DNA of 64,000 nucleotides from Persicitalea sp963803495. GTDB taxonomy: Bacteria; Bacteroidota; Bacteroidia; Cytophagales; Spirosomataceae. The DNA is taken from contig CAWDMP010000002.1 of NCBI GenBank assembly GCA_963803495.1, positions 4,588,001 through 4,652,000 on the forward strand. The letters run 5' to 3'. A model generated the notes under the pieces. That model was given only the letters and a program-made list of their open reading frames with translations. It was not told where the DNA came from and did no database searches. This document shows, in pieces, positions 35,630 through 43,543 of this stretch; within the stretch, counting starts at the first letter, position 1; each line of letters starts with the position of its first letter. Position numbers and translations under genes: made by a program.

Positions 35630-36261
35630 ACCGAAAAGGGAACGAGGGTTCGGTTTTGCAGGTGGAAACCAGCTGTAATCGGCAAGTCGCCGCTTTCGAA
35701 GGGCTGATGCGAGGAAAGCAGGAAGGTGACGCCCCGCACGTGGTAATCTCTGATGAGGCCAAAGAGCGCTGCCCGCGCTTCCAGGTCGATGGTGATGAGC
35801 GGCTCGTCCAGAATAATTAGGGAGGGCTTCCCCAGGAAGGCCAGCGCCAGAGACGTTTTCTTGACCATCCCGCTCGAGCAGGCACCCATCGGCTGGTCGG
35901 GGAAGGTAATGCCCAGTGCCTTCACAAGTTCCTGTACTTGCCCGGCGGGGCTTTGCTTCGCTTCCGCTACAAAAGTGAGCAAATCGTCAGGTGTCAAGAA
36001 AGCCGGGTACAAGGGCTCGGCTTCGCCCAGGTTCAGCCGCAGGCGGTAGTCGACGGGCTGCCGCTTCAAATCGAATTGCCGGTCGAGTACCACCTCGCCT
36101 TCAAAAGGCAGCATCCCAGCCAGCGTCCTGAACAGCGTGGACTTCCCCGCCCCATTCTCGCCCTGAATCCAGTAGATGCCATCGCCAACGCCCCATTCTG
36201 GAATGGCAAGTACTTCGTAGGTACCATAGCTTTTGGTAAGATTCCGAAGGCTAAGTTTCAT
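35626..36261 (-). CDS. ABC transporter ATP-binding protein
   Basis: A 211-residue ABC ATPase with Walker A GENGAGKST near residue 35, signature-like CSSGMVKKTSLALA, Walker B LIILDEP and the H-loop SSHQPFE. The signature motif is SSGMVKK rather than LSGGQ, a common variant in small exporter ATPases. The ATG overlaps the nuoA stop (TTATGA) and the stop overlaps the permease start, so nuoA, this gene and the permease are translationally coupled. Confidence 0.88.
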   Translation of the reverse strand: MKLSLRNLTKSYGTYEVLAIPEWGVGDGIYWIQGENGAGKSTLFRTLAGMLPFEGEVVLDRQFDLKRQPVDYRLRLNLGEAEPLYPAFLTPDDLLTFVAEAKQSPAGQVQELVKALGITFPDQPMGACSSGMVKKTSLALAFLGKPSLIILDEPLITIDLEARAALFGLIRDYHVRGVTFLLSSHQPFESGDLPITAGFHLQNRTLVPFSV

Positions 36262-36785
36262 AACGGCAAATCGTGGGTAGGCACCTGGCCCGTCTCCCGT
36301 CCACCTTCCCCCCGTTCCACCCTGCCAAACCGTTCATTCACCCTACCATATAACTCCGCCGGAACGGGTGAATCCACTTGGGTGACTTTGGGTTGCGGGC
36401 GCACCCAGTCGAGGTACCCTTTGGCCCAGGCATAGGCCAGGCCCAGCACCAGGATGCCCACGAAGACGGCCATTTCGGCTAGTGCAAACCAGCCCCAGCG
36501 GCCGTCGGTTTGTTCAATGAAGTCGGCGCGACCGAATACGACCGCCCAGGGGAATAGAAAGACCAACTCGACCTCGAACAGCACGAAAACCAGCGCCACG
36601 ACGTAAAAACGGACGTTGAACTGGACGTTGGCGTTGCCGACAGGTGCTTCGCCCGATTCGTAGGTGGCGTTCTTCTCCGGATTGGGGCGATCGGGACGAA
36701 GCAGTTTGCCGAAGCCCAGTACCAGGCCCAGGAATACGATACCCGCGACGATGAAGAGCAATATGATCCCGAAATCGGTCAGCAT
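36258..36785 (-). CDS. nuoA: NADH-quinone oxidoreductase subunit A
   Basis: NuoA is a three-helix membrane subunit at the junction of complex I arms. Typical sequences are YESGEAPVGNANVQFNVRFY (the quinone-site loop), VVALVFVLFEVELVFLFPWAV and the last helix FVGILVLGLAYAWAKG. The length is 175 residues, longer than most because of a charged C-terminal extension (VERGEGGRETGQV). I chose ATG 36785 at the first membrane helix. The gene heads an operon nuoA-ABC ATPase-permease-nuoB. Confidence 0.93.
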   Translation of the reverse strand: MLTDFGIILLFIVAGIVFLGLVLGFGKLLRPDRPNPEKNATYESGEAPVGNANVQFNVRFYVVALVFVLFEVELVFLFPWAVVFGRADFIEQTDGRWGWFALAEMAVFVGILVLGLAYAWAKGYLDWVRPQPKVTQVDSPVPAELYGRVNERFGRVERGEGGRETGQVPTHDLPL

Positions 36786-36905
36786 GGGAAGTTGTGGGTT
36801 AAGCCGCAAAGGTACCAAAAGACCTCACTTTCTGTATTCATATTTAATTTATTAAAAAACACAAAAAAATTTGTATTGTAATATAGATATATCATATCAA
36901 TAGCG

Positions 36906-36913
36906 TATATTTG
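36906..36913 (+). promoter_or_regulatory. Candidate Bacteroidota -7 promoter element
   Basis: TATATTTG fits the TAnnTTTG -7 consensus of the Bacteroidota housekeeping sigma factor, 30 bp ahead of the next start codon in very AT-rich DNA. I see no well-spaced TTTG -33 box. The same octamer precedes the genes at 38498 and 41057. Confidence 0.35.
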
Positions 36914-36943
36914 TATTATCATTTTATCCTATAAGAATGACCT

Positions 36944-37606
36944 ATGGAAACGATTAGACAAGAAACACAAAAAGACGGGCTGGTGGCTACTCCGGCCGGT
37001 GTGATGCGGCGCTCGGACGATATGCTCATCCATGCCAACGCTCAGAAGTACCTATATTTTGAAGGCCGTCCGCGGGAGTACCGCTTCAACGGTCAGAACG
37101 GACAGTTCAACCTTTACGGCGATCGCGTGCTGACCGATAAGTCGGGGCGTCTGTTGTCGTCCTTTTCATTTCAGCCCATCGCCTACCGCATATTTGAGGA
37201 TAACCTGTTCGGACGCACGACGCAGGAACTATGGGCCGAGCTTTTCTTTGTGGACGAAGACAACTGCGTGGCTTCGCTCATGTTCAACAACACGTCGGTC
37301 AACGAACTGTACCGCTTGCTCGAACCGATCTTGTACGAACGCAAGTCCCTCTGCGATGTCGTGCTGACCATTAAGCCTGAGCGCGTGCAAAGCAAGAACG
37401 ACCCCAACAAGTCGTGGTTCATCGCACGCTTCTCCTACGAAACCGCCGATGCCGAGCGTATCACCGAAATGCGGGAGTTTGTCAAAACCCACCGGGTGTT
37501 CCGCAACGAAACGCTCACGGCTTCGGCCCAGCACAAGCTGGTGTCACAGGGCTACTACCTGGCCATCGACCCACCGGAAGATTTCTCATTGCAACAGGCA
37601 GCGTAG
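36944..37606 (+). CDS. Hypothetical protein of the accessory block
   Basis: A 220-residue soluble protein without signal peptide or membrane segments. Notable stretches are QKYLYFEGRPREYRFNGQNG, RTTQELWAELFFVDEDNCVA and VVLTIKPERVQSKNDPNKSW. It ends with QGYYLAIDPPEDFSLQQ. I do not recognise a family. It is followed on the same strand by a short gene 90 bp on and has its own AT-rich promoter, so it belongs with the following unknown genes rather than the divergent nuo operon. Confidence 0.65.
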   Translation: METIRQETQKDGLVATPAGVMRRSDDMLIHANAQKYLYFEGRPREYRFNGQNGQFNLYGDRVLTDKSGRLLSSFSFQPIAYRIFEDNLFGRTTQELWAELFFVDEDNCVASLMFNNTSVNELYRLLEPILYERKSLCDVVLTIKPERVQSKNDPNKSWFIARFSYETADAERITEMREFVKTHRVFRNETLTASAQHKLVSQGYYLAIDPPEDFSLQQAA

Positions 37607-37696
37607 TTAGTTGACAATTGACAATGGATAGTTGACAATCCGTTTTGAGCCGACAATTTACTGTCCTTTTTACATCATCCAAAAATTATAAATATC

Positions 37697-37945
37697 ATGA
37701 CATACAGTGGATTCATTGCCCTACGGGGGCAGCATTCCCTCCACATGGTGGACCGGAAAAGTATTAGAGAAGTGGAGGTAGGAGAGCAACGGACCAAGAT
37801 CGTGACGCCTTACCACACGCTGGAAGTGGAGAATATTTACAATCAGCTTGCGCTCAAGTCGCTTTGTGAGGAGCCCGTCGGGTCCTACGGGGAAGGCAAA
37901 GAGGAGTCTGAGTTTTATCCCCGGCTCAATGACCTGCCGTTTTAA
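37697..37945 (+). CDS. Small hypothetical protein
   Basis: An 82-residue protein, MTYSGFIALRGQHSLHMVDR, with basic and acidic patches and a Pro-rich end (FYPRLNDLPF). No domain recognised. It follows the 220-residue unknown protein on the same strand after 90 bp that include a short TTGACAATTGACAA-type repeat, and may be co-expressed with it. Confidence 0.55.
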   Translation: MTYSGFIALRGQHSLHMVDRKSIREVEVGEQRTKIVTPYHTLEVENIYNQLALKSLCEEPVGSYGEGKEESEFYPRLNDLPF

Positions 37946-37990
37946 GAAGGGGTCGATGCCGGGCGGGAAATCCGCCCGGCATTAGCGGCC

Positions 37991-38392
37991 TCAGGAAAGT
38001 ACTTCGCCGCGGTGACTGTGGTTGATCACCTCACGCAAAATCATGATTTGCTGCTTGAGCAATTCGATGGTTTCATTACGATCGACTACTTGTTTTTCCA
38101 GGCTGTGGTTGCGCTCCTGAATGAGCTCGACCTGATTGGGGTGGGCCTCCGACTGGGGACGGGCGAAAGGATCGCCCGTCCCGCGCAAAAGCCAGTTGGC
38201 GTTGAGATCTTCGAAACGATTGGTGATACTCGTCAGCGTATCGAAGCTGGGCTTGGTCCGGCGGTTGAGAATGGTGTAGAGCTTAGCGGGCTTATCGAAG
38301 CCGAGTTCCTTGCTCAGTCCGTAGACAGTCATGCCTTTGACCTGCATCAGGTATTCGATGCACTCGTGGATGTCGAGAGGGTTGTCTTTCAT
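37991..38392 (-). CDS. HTH regulator with C-terminal coiled coil
   Basis: A 133-residue protein starting MKDNPLDIHECIEYLMQ with a Cro/CI-type helix-turn-helix (MTVYGLSKELGFDKPAKLYT) followed by TKPSFDTLTSITNRFEDLNANWLLRGTGDP, the usual phage-repressor-like linker (in part NANWLLRGTGDPF), and a leucine/glutamine coiled coil (LEKQVVDRNETIELLKQQIM). It is likely a homodimeric repressor. It faces the gene at 38498 across a 105-bp AT-rich spacer and probably controls that divergent promoter. ATG 38392 chosen at the conserved start. Confidence 0.78.
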   Translation of the reverse strand: MKDNPLDIHECIEYLMQVKGMTVYGLSKELGFDKPAKLYTILNRRTKPSFDTLTSITNRFEDLNANWLLRGTGDPFARPQSEAHPNQVELIQERNHSLEKQVVDRNETIELLKQQIMILREVINHSHRGEVLS

Positions 38393-38409
38393 ATAGTACA
38401 AAAATTGTA

Positions 38410-38417
38410 TATATTTG
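38410..38417 (+). promoter_or_regulatory. Candidate -7 element in the divergent spacer
   Basis: TATATTTG lies in the AT-rich spacer between the HTH regulator and the gene at 38498, next to ACAAAAATTGTA, an imperfect palindrome that could be an operator. Evidence is motif similarity only. Confidence 0.3.
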
Positions 38418-38497
38418 CTTGGATTCACAAAAATATTAAATACATTTTAGTTTTCAAGCTTTTATTTTTAAAACATACTCTGCTAAATATAAATTGT

Positions 38498-39127
38498 ATG
38501 TCAGGAGTTAAAGAATTTGACAATTGGAACCCACCCGTCATCTCCCCGGAATGGGAGTTGTTCCGGGCGGTCCAGCAGATGAGCTGGCAGGATCTACACG
38601 AACGTGCAACCGATACGCCAGCCGGTGATACCAGCGCGACCACCTGCGTCCACGGCTTATTCGATATGTACCGCAGTGTGGAATTGAGCCTCAACCTCGA
38701 CAAAGCGCTGGCTTCTCCAAAGCTGAGCCAATTGGGCGAAAAGCACGGCTCCGATCTGGTTTGTCGGCTCATCGGGTTGACAGTCTTGGTGTACTTCAAC
38801 CGGTTGCCGGTCAATTCCGAGTCTGCTTTTGGCGCATGGCGCCTGCGGCAGACTTCCGAATGGCTCTACGATACCTACTATAGTGAGAGCCTGCGTGATC
38901 TAATGTACGCTTTCTATCGGGCACGAGGGTGTCACCACCACAATATATTGGACGTAGTGACCGACTATCTGGAATGGCGGGCGAGTAAACTGGAAGCCAT
39001 TCATTTAGCCCGCAGTCAGGCGACGGCCAATCCCTGGCCCAACGATTTTAAGGAGAGGCTGCCGGAGCGCTGGTTTCTCGGATACCTAAACCCCACGCAT
39101 GGAAACAATAGTCAGGAAGCCGCGTAA
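38498..39127 (+). CDS. Hypothetical protein of the accessory block
   Basis: A 209-residue soluble protein, MSGVKEFDNWNPPVISPEWE, rich in Trp and Tyr with a helical middle (LVCRLIGLTVLVYFNRLPVN) and a CHHHN segment. No family recognised. It is divergent from the HTH regulator, and its last 29 bp overlap the start of the PIN-tail gene in another frame, so those two are translationally linked. The start is set at ATG 38498, because the upstream open frame runs through the regulator on the other strand. Confidence 0.65.
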   Translation: MSGVKEFDNWNPPVISPEWELFRAVQQMSWQDLHERATDTPAGDTSATTCVHGLFDMYRSVELSLNLDKALASPKLSQLGEKHGSDLVCRLIGLTVLVYFNRLPVNSESAFGAWRLRQTSEWLYDTYYSESLRDLMYAFYRARGCHHHNILDVVTDYLEWRASKLEAIHLARSQATANPWPNDFKERLPERWFLGYLNPTHGNNSQEAA

Positions 39128-40154
39128 GCGCAAAGTAAAGGAGGACATTGTGGCGGAAGCTGCATCAGCGCAACCCAAGGTCCAAGAAAATGGAACAGCC
39201 CCAGCGACTCGTAAACGCAGAGCCAAGGCTTCGAGCCCAAAAGATAAAATTATTTTTGTGACGCCTCCTAAACCTGTAGCTGAGCCCACAAAGACAGCGA
39301 ATAAGCGCAAAGCAAATAAAATAGTATTTGAACCTAATTTGCGAAGCGACCTCGAAAAGGTAATCGAGGCCAAGCAAAATCCCGCAAAATCTGCGAGGAA
39401 ACCTAAAGCGAAGCCAGTCGTGGCTGAAACAGGATCGACTAGGCCACCAGTTTCCGTACCGGAAGGAACGACAGCCAAGCCCACGCGTAGGCGCAAATTA
39501 CCAGTACCTGCGCCGGTCGCCGATGCTGAAGCTGCAAAGCTCGAAGTGCCAAAACCCGTTAAAAAGAAAAAGCAGACCCAGGCCAGTTGGGATAAGTGGG
39601 TGAAGCAAACGGTCATCACCGTTAGTCCCGATGTGTGGGGCATTCATGCCTCCGAGTTGAGCCACGGAGCGGAGCTGTTGGTCGATTTGAAACGCATGCC
39701 CAAACAAATTTTACTGGATACGCCTACGCTCGACTATCTTTTTCGCTGCCCTGATCGGCTATCGCACAATGCACGGATGGTACTAAACGAGGCGGATGTC
39801 GAATGCCTGGTGAGTATGGAAAGTATCCACGAATGGTCGGACAAGATGCGCGCCGGACATTACATCGTCGACAAGCTCAACAGCTTTTTCGACAGGATAC
39901 TCGATCGTTTTGATTTAAGAAGCATTACTGCGGGTACCGAGGTTTATCAAAAATACGCCTCGCTGCAAAGTCCCACCCACATCGACATCATTTGGGAGCG
40001 CAAGCCCGACGACGTCGTAGGTACTCGCCTCGACACCGAGGCCCGCCCTACCCGCATCATTGCCGCCCAGGCGTTGGTACTCGGGGTGCCGATCGTCTCG
40101 CCAGACTTGCGTTTTGGTGCTTATAAGAAAGAAGGAGTGAAGACGATCTGGTAA
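39099..40154 (+). CDS. PIN-domain protein with long basic disordered N-terminal tail
   Basis: A 351-residue protein. Residues 1-165 are low-complexity and very rich in Lys, Arg, Pro and Ala (VRKPRKRKVKED, TRKRRAKASSP, PVKKKKQTQ), suggesting nucleic-acid contact. Residues ~195-351 look like a PIN domain: ILLDTPTLDYLFRCPDRLSH with the first Asp, VSMESIHEW with the central acidic residue, and IIAAQALVLGVPIVSPDLRF near the end. Where relatives usually have D-P-F-D-R, this protein has E-A-R-P-T-R, so one active-site acid may be missing. It starts within the preceding gene. Confidence 0.65.
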   Translation: METIVRKPRKRKVKEDIVAEAASAQPKVQENGTAPATRKRRAKASSPKDKIIFVTPPKPVAEPTKTANKRKANKIVFEPNLRSDLEKVIEAKQNPAKSARKPKAKPVVAETGSTRPPVSVPEGTTAKPTRRRKLPVPAPVADAEAAKLEVPKPVKKKKQTQASWDKWVKQTVITVSPDVWGIHASELSHGAELLVDLKRMPKQILLDTPTLDYLFRCPDRLSHNARMVLNEADVECLVSMESIHEWSDKMRAGHYIVDKLNSFFDRILDRFDLRSITAGTEVYQKYASLQSPTHIDIIWERKPDDVVGTRLDTEARPTRIIAAQALVLGVPIVSPDLRFGAYKKEGVKTIW

Positions 40155-40182
40155 AATCGCCGTAGAATTCAAAAGGAAAGGC

Positions 40183-40689
40183 TCAGGCCGTGCTTCCATA
40201 ATTGGGCAACTCCTCCTCCACTACTTCATACCGGCCAGCTACTTCGTCAACCAGTGTGTAGCTGGCTTTTTCGCGTCCGTGCAGGAAGCGAAGCAAGCGC
40301 CCCAAGGTCTGGGCGCGATCGACGGCGGTGCGTAACTCACATTCGTAAACCGTCCAGACTTTCCAGCCAAGCTTCTCGAGTAAGAAAACATTACGCTCGT
40401 CGCGTTGACGATTGGCGCTGATTTTCTCTTCCCAAAATTTTCGATTCGTTTTGGGTATCTTACCGATTTTGCAAGGGGTGTGGCCGTGCCAAAAACAACC
40501 TTGCACAAAGATCACGGTGCCGTACTTCTTGAGCACGATGTCGGGTCGGCCGGGTAGCTTGCAGTCGTGCAGCCGATAACGAAAGCCTTGCCCGTGCAGA
40601 CATCGGCGCACGACCCACTCCGGCTTAGTATCCTTCGACCGAATCGCCTGCATGATTTGACGCCGCTTTTGCTTATCGAATATATCCAC
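40183..40689 (-). CDS. vsr: Very short patch repair (Vsr) endonuclease
   Basis: Vsr nicks DNA 5' of the T in T:G mismatches made by deamination of 5-methylcytosine. Family motifs are MQAIRSKDTKPE, PGRPDIVLKKYGTVIFVQGC, CFWHGH and KFWEEKISANRQRD. The start is uncertain: GTG 40689 (VDIFDKQKRRQ) fits family alignments, while an ATG at 40746 would add about 19 unconserved residues. Vsr genes usually sit beside a cytosine methyltransferase; none is seen here, so it is an orphan in this window. Confidence 0.88.
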   Translation of the reverse strand: MDIFDKQKRRQIMQAIRSKDTKPEWVVRRCLHGQGFRYRLHDCKLPGRPDIVLKKYGTVIFVQGCFWHGHTPCKIGKIPKTNRKFWEEKISANRQRDERNVFLLEKLGWKVWTVYECELRTAVDRAQTLGRLLRFLHGREKASYTLVDEVAGRYEVVEEELPNYGSTA

Positions 40690-40757
40690 CTCCGTCAATT
40701 TTAAATGGGTGAATGATAGAATGAGTGAACAATAGTACTCGCTCATTCAAAAATAGA

Positions 40758-40946
40758 TCAAGCCGCCTGCCGACCGTGGTACCTGACCCGCTCATCGTGC
40801 AGTTCCAGGCCGACGCGTATGGCATCGCGCAATTCCTTGGCCGTCAAGCCACCGGAATGGGCCATCTGATAGCATTGGCTCGAGATGGTGCCGTGTTGGG
40901 CCACCCACTGTTTTAAGTACAAAATGATGCCTTGTTTTCCTCTCAT
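40758..40946 (-). CDS. Small hypothetical protein
   Basis: A 62-residue protein, MRGKQGIILYLKQWVAQHGT, ending ELHDERVRYHGRQAA. The sequence HGTISSQCYQMAHSGGLTAKE suggests a small helical, possibly winged-helix-like unit. It lies 11 bp upstream of vsr on the same strand and is probably co-transcribed. No family assigned. Confidence 0.5.
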   Translation of the reverse strand: MRGKQGIILYLKQWVAQHGTISSQCYQMAHSGGLTAKELRDAIRVGLELHDERVRYHGRQAA

Positions 40947-41021
40947 TGTCGACTGTTTGAATTTCTTTACGACAAAGATAAAAAATATAATATAAATGTA
41001 TTCTATTCTGGGTAATTATAT

Positions 41022-41029
41022 TATATTTG
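41022..41029 (+). promoter_or_regulatory. Candidate -7 element of ruvB
   Basis: TATATTTG, 27 bp upstream of the ruvB start within extended AT-rich DNA (TATTATATTTGTATTGTATTT). The flanking TTTGTATT is shared with the 36906 site, which suggests common control of the block. Confidence 0.35.
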
Positions 41030-41056
41030 TATTGTATTTGAAATATAGAGGAACCT

Positions 41057-42073
41057 ATGAATATCGTGAGACAAGCAACGTTGGAATCGCCCCAGGAGGC
41101 AGAGGTCGAAAGGGCGTTACGCCCGCTGAGTTTCCAGGATTTTGCCGGGCAGGAGAAGGTGTTGGACAACCTTCGGATTTTTGTACAGGCTGCCCGCGAG
41201 CGTGGTGAGCCATTGGACCACGTGCTGCTGCATGGCCCGCCCGGCCTGGGTAAAACCACGTTGGCCGCCATCCTGGCCAATGAGCTGGGCGCCCACCTTA
41301 AGACCACTAGCGGACCCGTACTCGACAAGCCCAACGAACTGGCTGGTTTGCTTACCAACCTTCAACCCGGTGATGTGCTTTTTATCGACGAGATTCATCG
41401 CTTGAATCCCGTAGTGGAAGAGTACCTGTACTCCGCAATGGAAGACTATAAGATCGATATCATGCTCGACAGTGGCCCTAATGCCCGCTCGGTGCAGATC
41501 GGGCTAAGCCCCTTTACGCTGGTAGGCGCGACGACCCGCGCCGGGATGCTCACTACCCCCTTACGCGCTCGATTCGGCATTTCCTGTCGTTTGGAGTACT
41601 ATCAACCTGAGCTACTATCGAGTATTGTGCAGCGCTCGGCGGAGCTACTGGCATGCCCGATCAGCCCCGAAGGTGCGCTGGAACTGGGTACCCGCAGCCG
41701 TGGTACCCCGCGCATCGCCAACAACCTGCTGCGCCGTGCCCGCGACTTTGCCCAAGTACTCGGTACGGGCACCATCACCACCGAGGTGGTGCAGCGCACG
41801 TTACGCGCTTTGGAGGTGGGCGAGAACGGCCTTGACGACATGGACCACCGCATCCTGACGGCCATCGTCGAGAAGTTTGGGGGCGGCCCGGTGGGGCTGT
41901 CGACCATTGCGACTGCAGTGGCCGACGAGGCCGAAACCATCGAGGAACTCTACGAGCCTTTCCTTATTCAGGAAGGGTACCTCAAACGTACCTCCCGAGG
42001 TAGGGAGGTGACCGAGAAAACCTTCCGCTTTCTGGGGGTGGAGCTTCCTGAAAAGTGGCAGATGGCGGCTTGA
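41057..42073 (+). CDS. ruvB: Holliday junction branch migration ATPase RuvB
   Basis: RuvB is the AAA+ motor that, with RuvA, moves Holliday junctions. The 338-residue sequence has the RuvB start LRPLSFQDFAGQEKVLDNL, Walker A HGPPGLGKTTL, Walker B LFIDEIHRL, sensor 1 GATTRAGMLTTPLRARFG, arginine finger area SRGTPRIANNLLRRARDF and a C-terminal winged helix (FLIQEGYLKRTSRGR). It ends with an unusual FRFLGVELPEKW tail. It is embedded in unknown genes without ruvA or ruvC, so it may be a second, mobile-element copy; whether another ruvB exists cannot be seen. Confidence 0.92.
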   Translation: MNIVRQATLESPQEAEVERALRPLSFQDFAGQEKVLDNLRIFVQAARERGEPLDHVLLHGPPGLGKTTLAAILANELGAHLKTTSGPVLDKPNELAGLLTNLQPGDVLFIDEIHRLNPVVEEYLYSAMEDYKIDIMLDSGPNARSVQIGLSPFTLVGATTRAGMLTTPLRARFGISCRLEYYQPELLSSIVQRSAELLACPISPEGALELGTRSRGTPRIANNLLRRARDFAQVLGTGTITTEVVQRTLRALEVGENGLDDMDHRILTAIVEKFGGGPVGLSTIATAVADEAETIEELYEPFLIQEGYLKRTSRGREVTEKTFRFLGVELPEKWQMAA

Positions 42074-42171
42074 TTTTTGTATGCTAAATAGCATATAAAT
42101 ATATTATAAATAAGGAATCATTCTTACTCGGATAGCGTTTATTTATGACAGTCGCAAAACCTACTTAACCT

Positions 42172-43176
42172 ATGACGACCAACTTAGAAAAATCACATAA
42201 AGACGATGCCGAGTGGCGGCGGTCGATTCCGGCTCAAGTGTTCCTCAATCACTTCTTCGGGATCAACCGGCACATTCAGCATCAGCGCGACACGAAGAGC
42301 CTGGACGATGTATGGCATTTCCGAGAGTTTGCGCCGAAGTTGACTCAGGGACAGGAAGACACCGCCAAAAAGTACTTAGTGCAAGCTTGGAACACGGAGT
42401 ATACCCTGCGCAAGACGGCAGAAAATGGTGATGAGACCTACCATCGTAATGCATTGTACTGGACCTTTCCGCAAGCATATTACAGCATTTTTTTTGGTGC
42501 CAAGGCCTTTCTGGCGGTGCAAGGGGGAAGCGTCAACACGGAATGGATCGCGCGTGCGCGCGTGGGAAGGCTGGTCGCTGCCAATTGGTACCCGGCTCCG
42601 CTCGCTTTTGGCGCGATGGGTCATCCGGGTAAGTTTACCCTGATGGGCCTCAGCTCCGGCCACAGCAAGCCGTCGCTGCAGCTCACCGATACCCCCCACG
42701 AGTGGCAGGCCCAGGTAGGGCAGTTTCTGCGCACCACCCGCACCCGGCAAATGCAGGCAGCGCGCAAGCGTACGCAGGCCGACCCTGAGAAAGCCATCAT
42801 GACTAAATCGGGCAAAGTAGCGACCCGTTTCGGGGCTAAGGAATGGAGCGAGATAACCAAAAAGGTGAGTCCGACGAGTTTCCTGGATCTATTTGCCCGC
42901 CTCAAGATCAGTGGCAATCACCGCGAGATCGAGCGTTTTCTGGAAGCCGAAATTGATTTCCGCTTGTTTCACAATTGTCTCTTCGAGACGGTGCGGTACA
43001 TCAATTCCATTCATGAGGCTTATGTTGCCAAGGCACTGGGCGTGAAGCGCTTTGCTGAGTTTAAGGAAAATCTACCAGAATACCTGCGCGCCGAGTTTGG
43101 CAATGATCCGCGCAGTCCACAGGAAGCGGCCGTCATTCCGCTGGAACCACGTCGGTTCGAGAAAATGGCCAGTTGA
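42172..43176 (+). CDS. Hypothetical protein of the accessory block
   Basis: A 334-residue soluble protein, MTTNLEKSHKDDAEWRRSIP, rich in aromatic and basic residues (YWTFPQAYYSIFFGAKAFLA, RTTRTRQMQAARKRTQ). The middle basic segment and helical C-terminus (LFHNCLFETVRYINSIHEAY) suggest a nucleic-acid-related role, but there is no known motif. It follows ruvB by 98 bp of AT-rich DNA containing its own promoter-like sequence. Family not recognised. Confidence 0.65.
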   Translation: MTTNLEKSHKDDAEWRRSIPAQVFLNHFFGINRHIQHQRDTKSLDDVWHFREFAPKLTQGQEDTAKKYLVQAWNTEYTLRKTAENGDETYHRNALYWTFPQAYYSIFFGAKAFLAVQGGSVNTEWIARARVGRLVAANWYPAPLAFGAMGHPGKFTLMGLSSGHSKPSLQLTDTPHEWQAQVGQFLRTTRTRQMQAARKRTQADPEKAIMTKSGKVATRFGAKEWSEITKKVSPTSFLDLFARLKISGNHREIERFLEAEIDFRLFHNCLFETVRYINSIHEAYVAKALGVKRFAEFKENLPEYLRAEFGNDPRSPQEAAVIPLEPRRFEKMAS

Positions 43177-43206
43177 TACTATCATTTAATCTAATCGAAC
43201 ACGACG

Positions 43207-43452
43207 ATGAATACGAACCAATCATTTTTTAAAAGCAAAGGCGGCGGACAATACTTCAAACGCGAAGGCGACCGCATCAAAATCGTTTGTCTGTACGAAT
43301 TCAACCCTTCGGTGGAGCGTACTTCTTACGACGACAAGTTACTATCTGCCCTGGAATGCACTCCCTGTGACGAAGCTTCTTTTAACGACGCCCAGGACCA
43401 GGTAATCCGCATTCTGCAACTCGGCAGTGCCGGGTGGGCCCAAAGAGCATAA
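43207..43452 (+). CDS. Small hypothetical protein
   Basis: An 81-residue protein, MNTNQSFFKSKGGGQYFKRE, followed by GDRIKIVCLYEFNPSVERTS and an acidic C-terminal helix (DEASFNDAQDQVIRILQ). It starts 30 bp after the 334-residue unknown protein and is probably in one operon with it. A strong terminator follows. No family assigned. Confidence 0.55.
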   Translation: MNTNQSFFKSKGGGQYFKREGDRIKIVCLYEFNPSVERTSYDDKLLSALECTPCDEASFNDAQDQVIRILQLGSAGWAQRA

Positions 43453-43476
43453 TGTAGTTTTGGTTTTATGGATAAA

Positions 43477-43517
43477 ATAAACAGGCTCGGACTTTTGGTC
43501 CGAGCCTGTTTTGTTTT
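43477..43517. terminator. Strong intrinsic terminator
   Basis: AACAGGCTCGGAC (43480-43492) and GTCCGAGCCTGTT (43498-43510) form a perfect 13-bp stem with a TTTTG loop, preceded by AAAATA and followed by TTGTTTTT. It closes the accessory block and can also serve the convergent gene at 43544. Confidence 0.88.
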
Positions 43518-43543
43518 TGCTCTGTGCTATAATGTGGGGCAGT

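Noticed and set aside
36944..43452. A complete prophage in the accessory block
   Set aside because: No capsid, terminase, portal, tail or integrase gene is seen.
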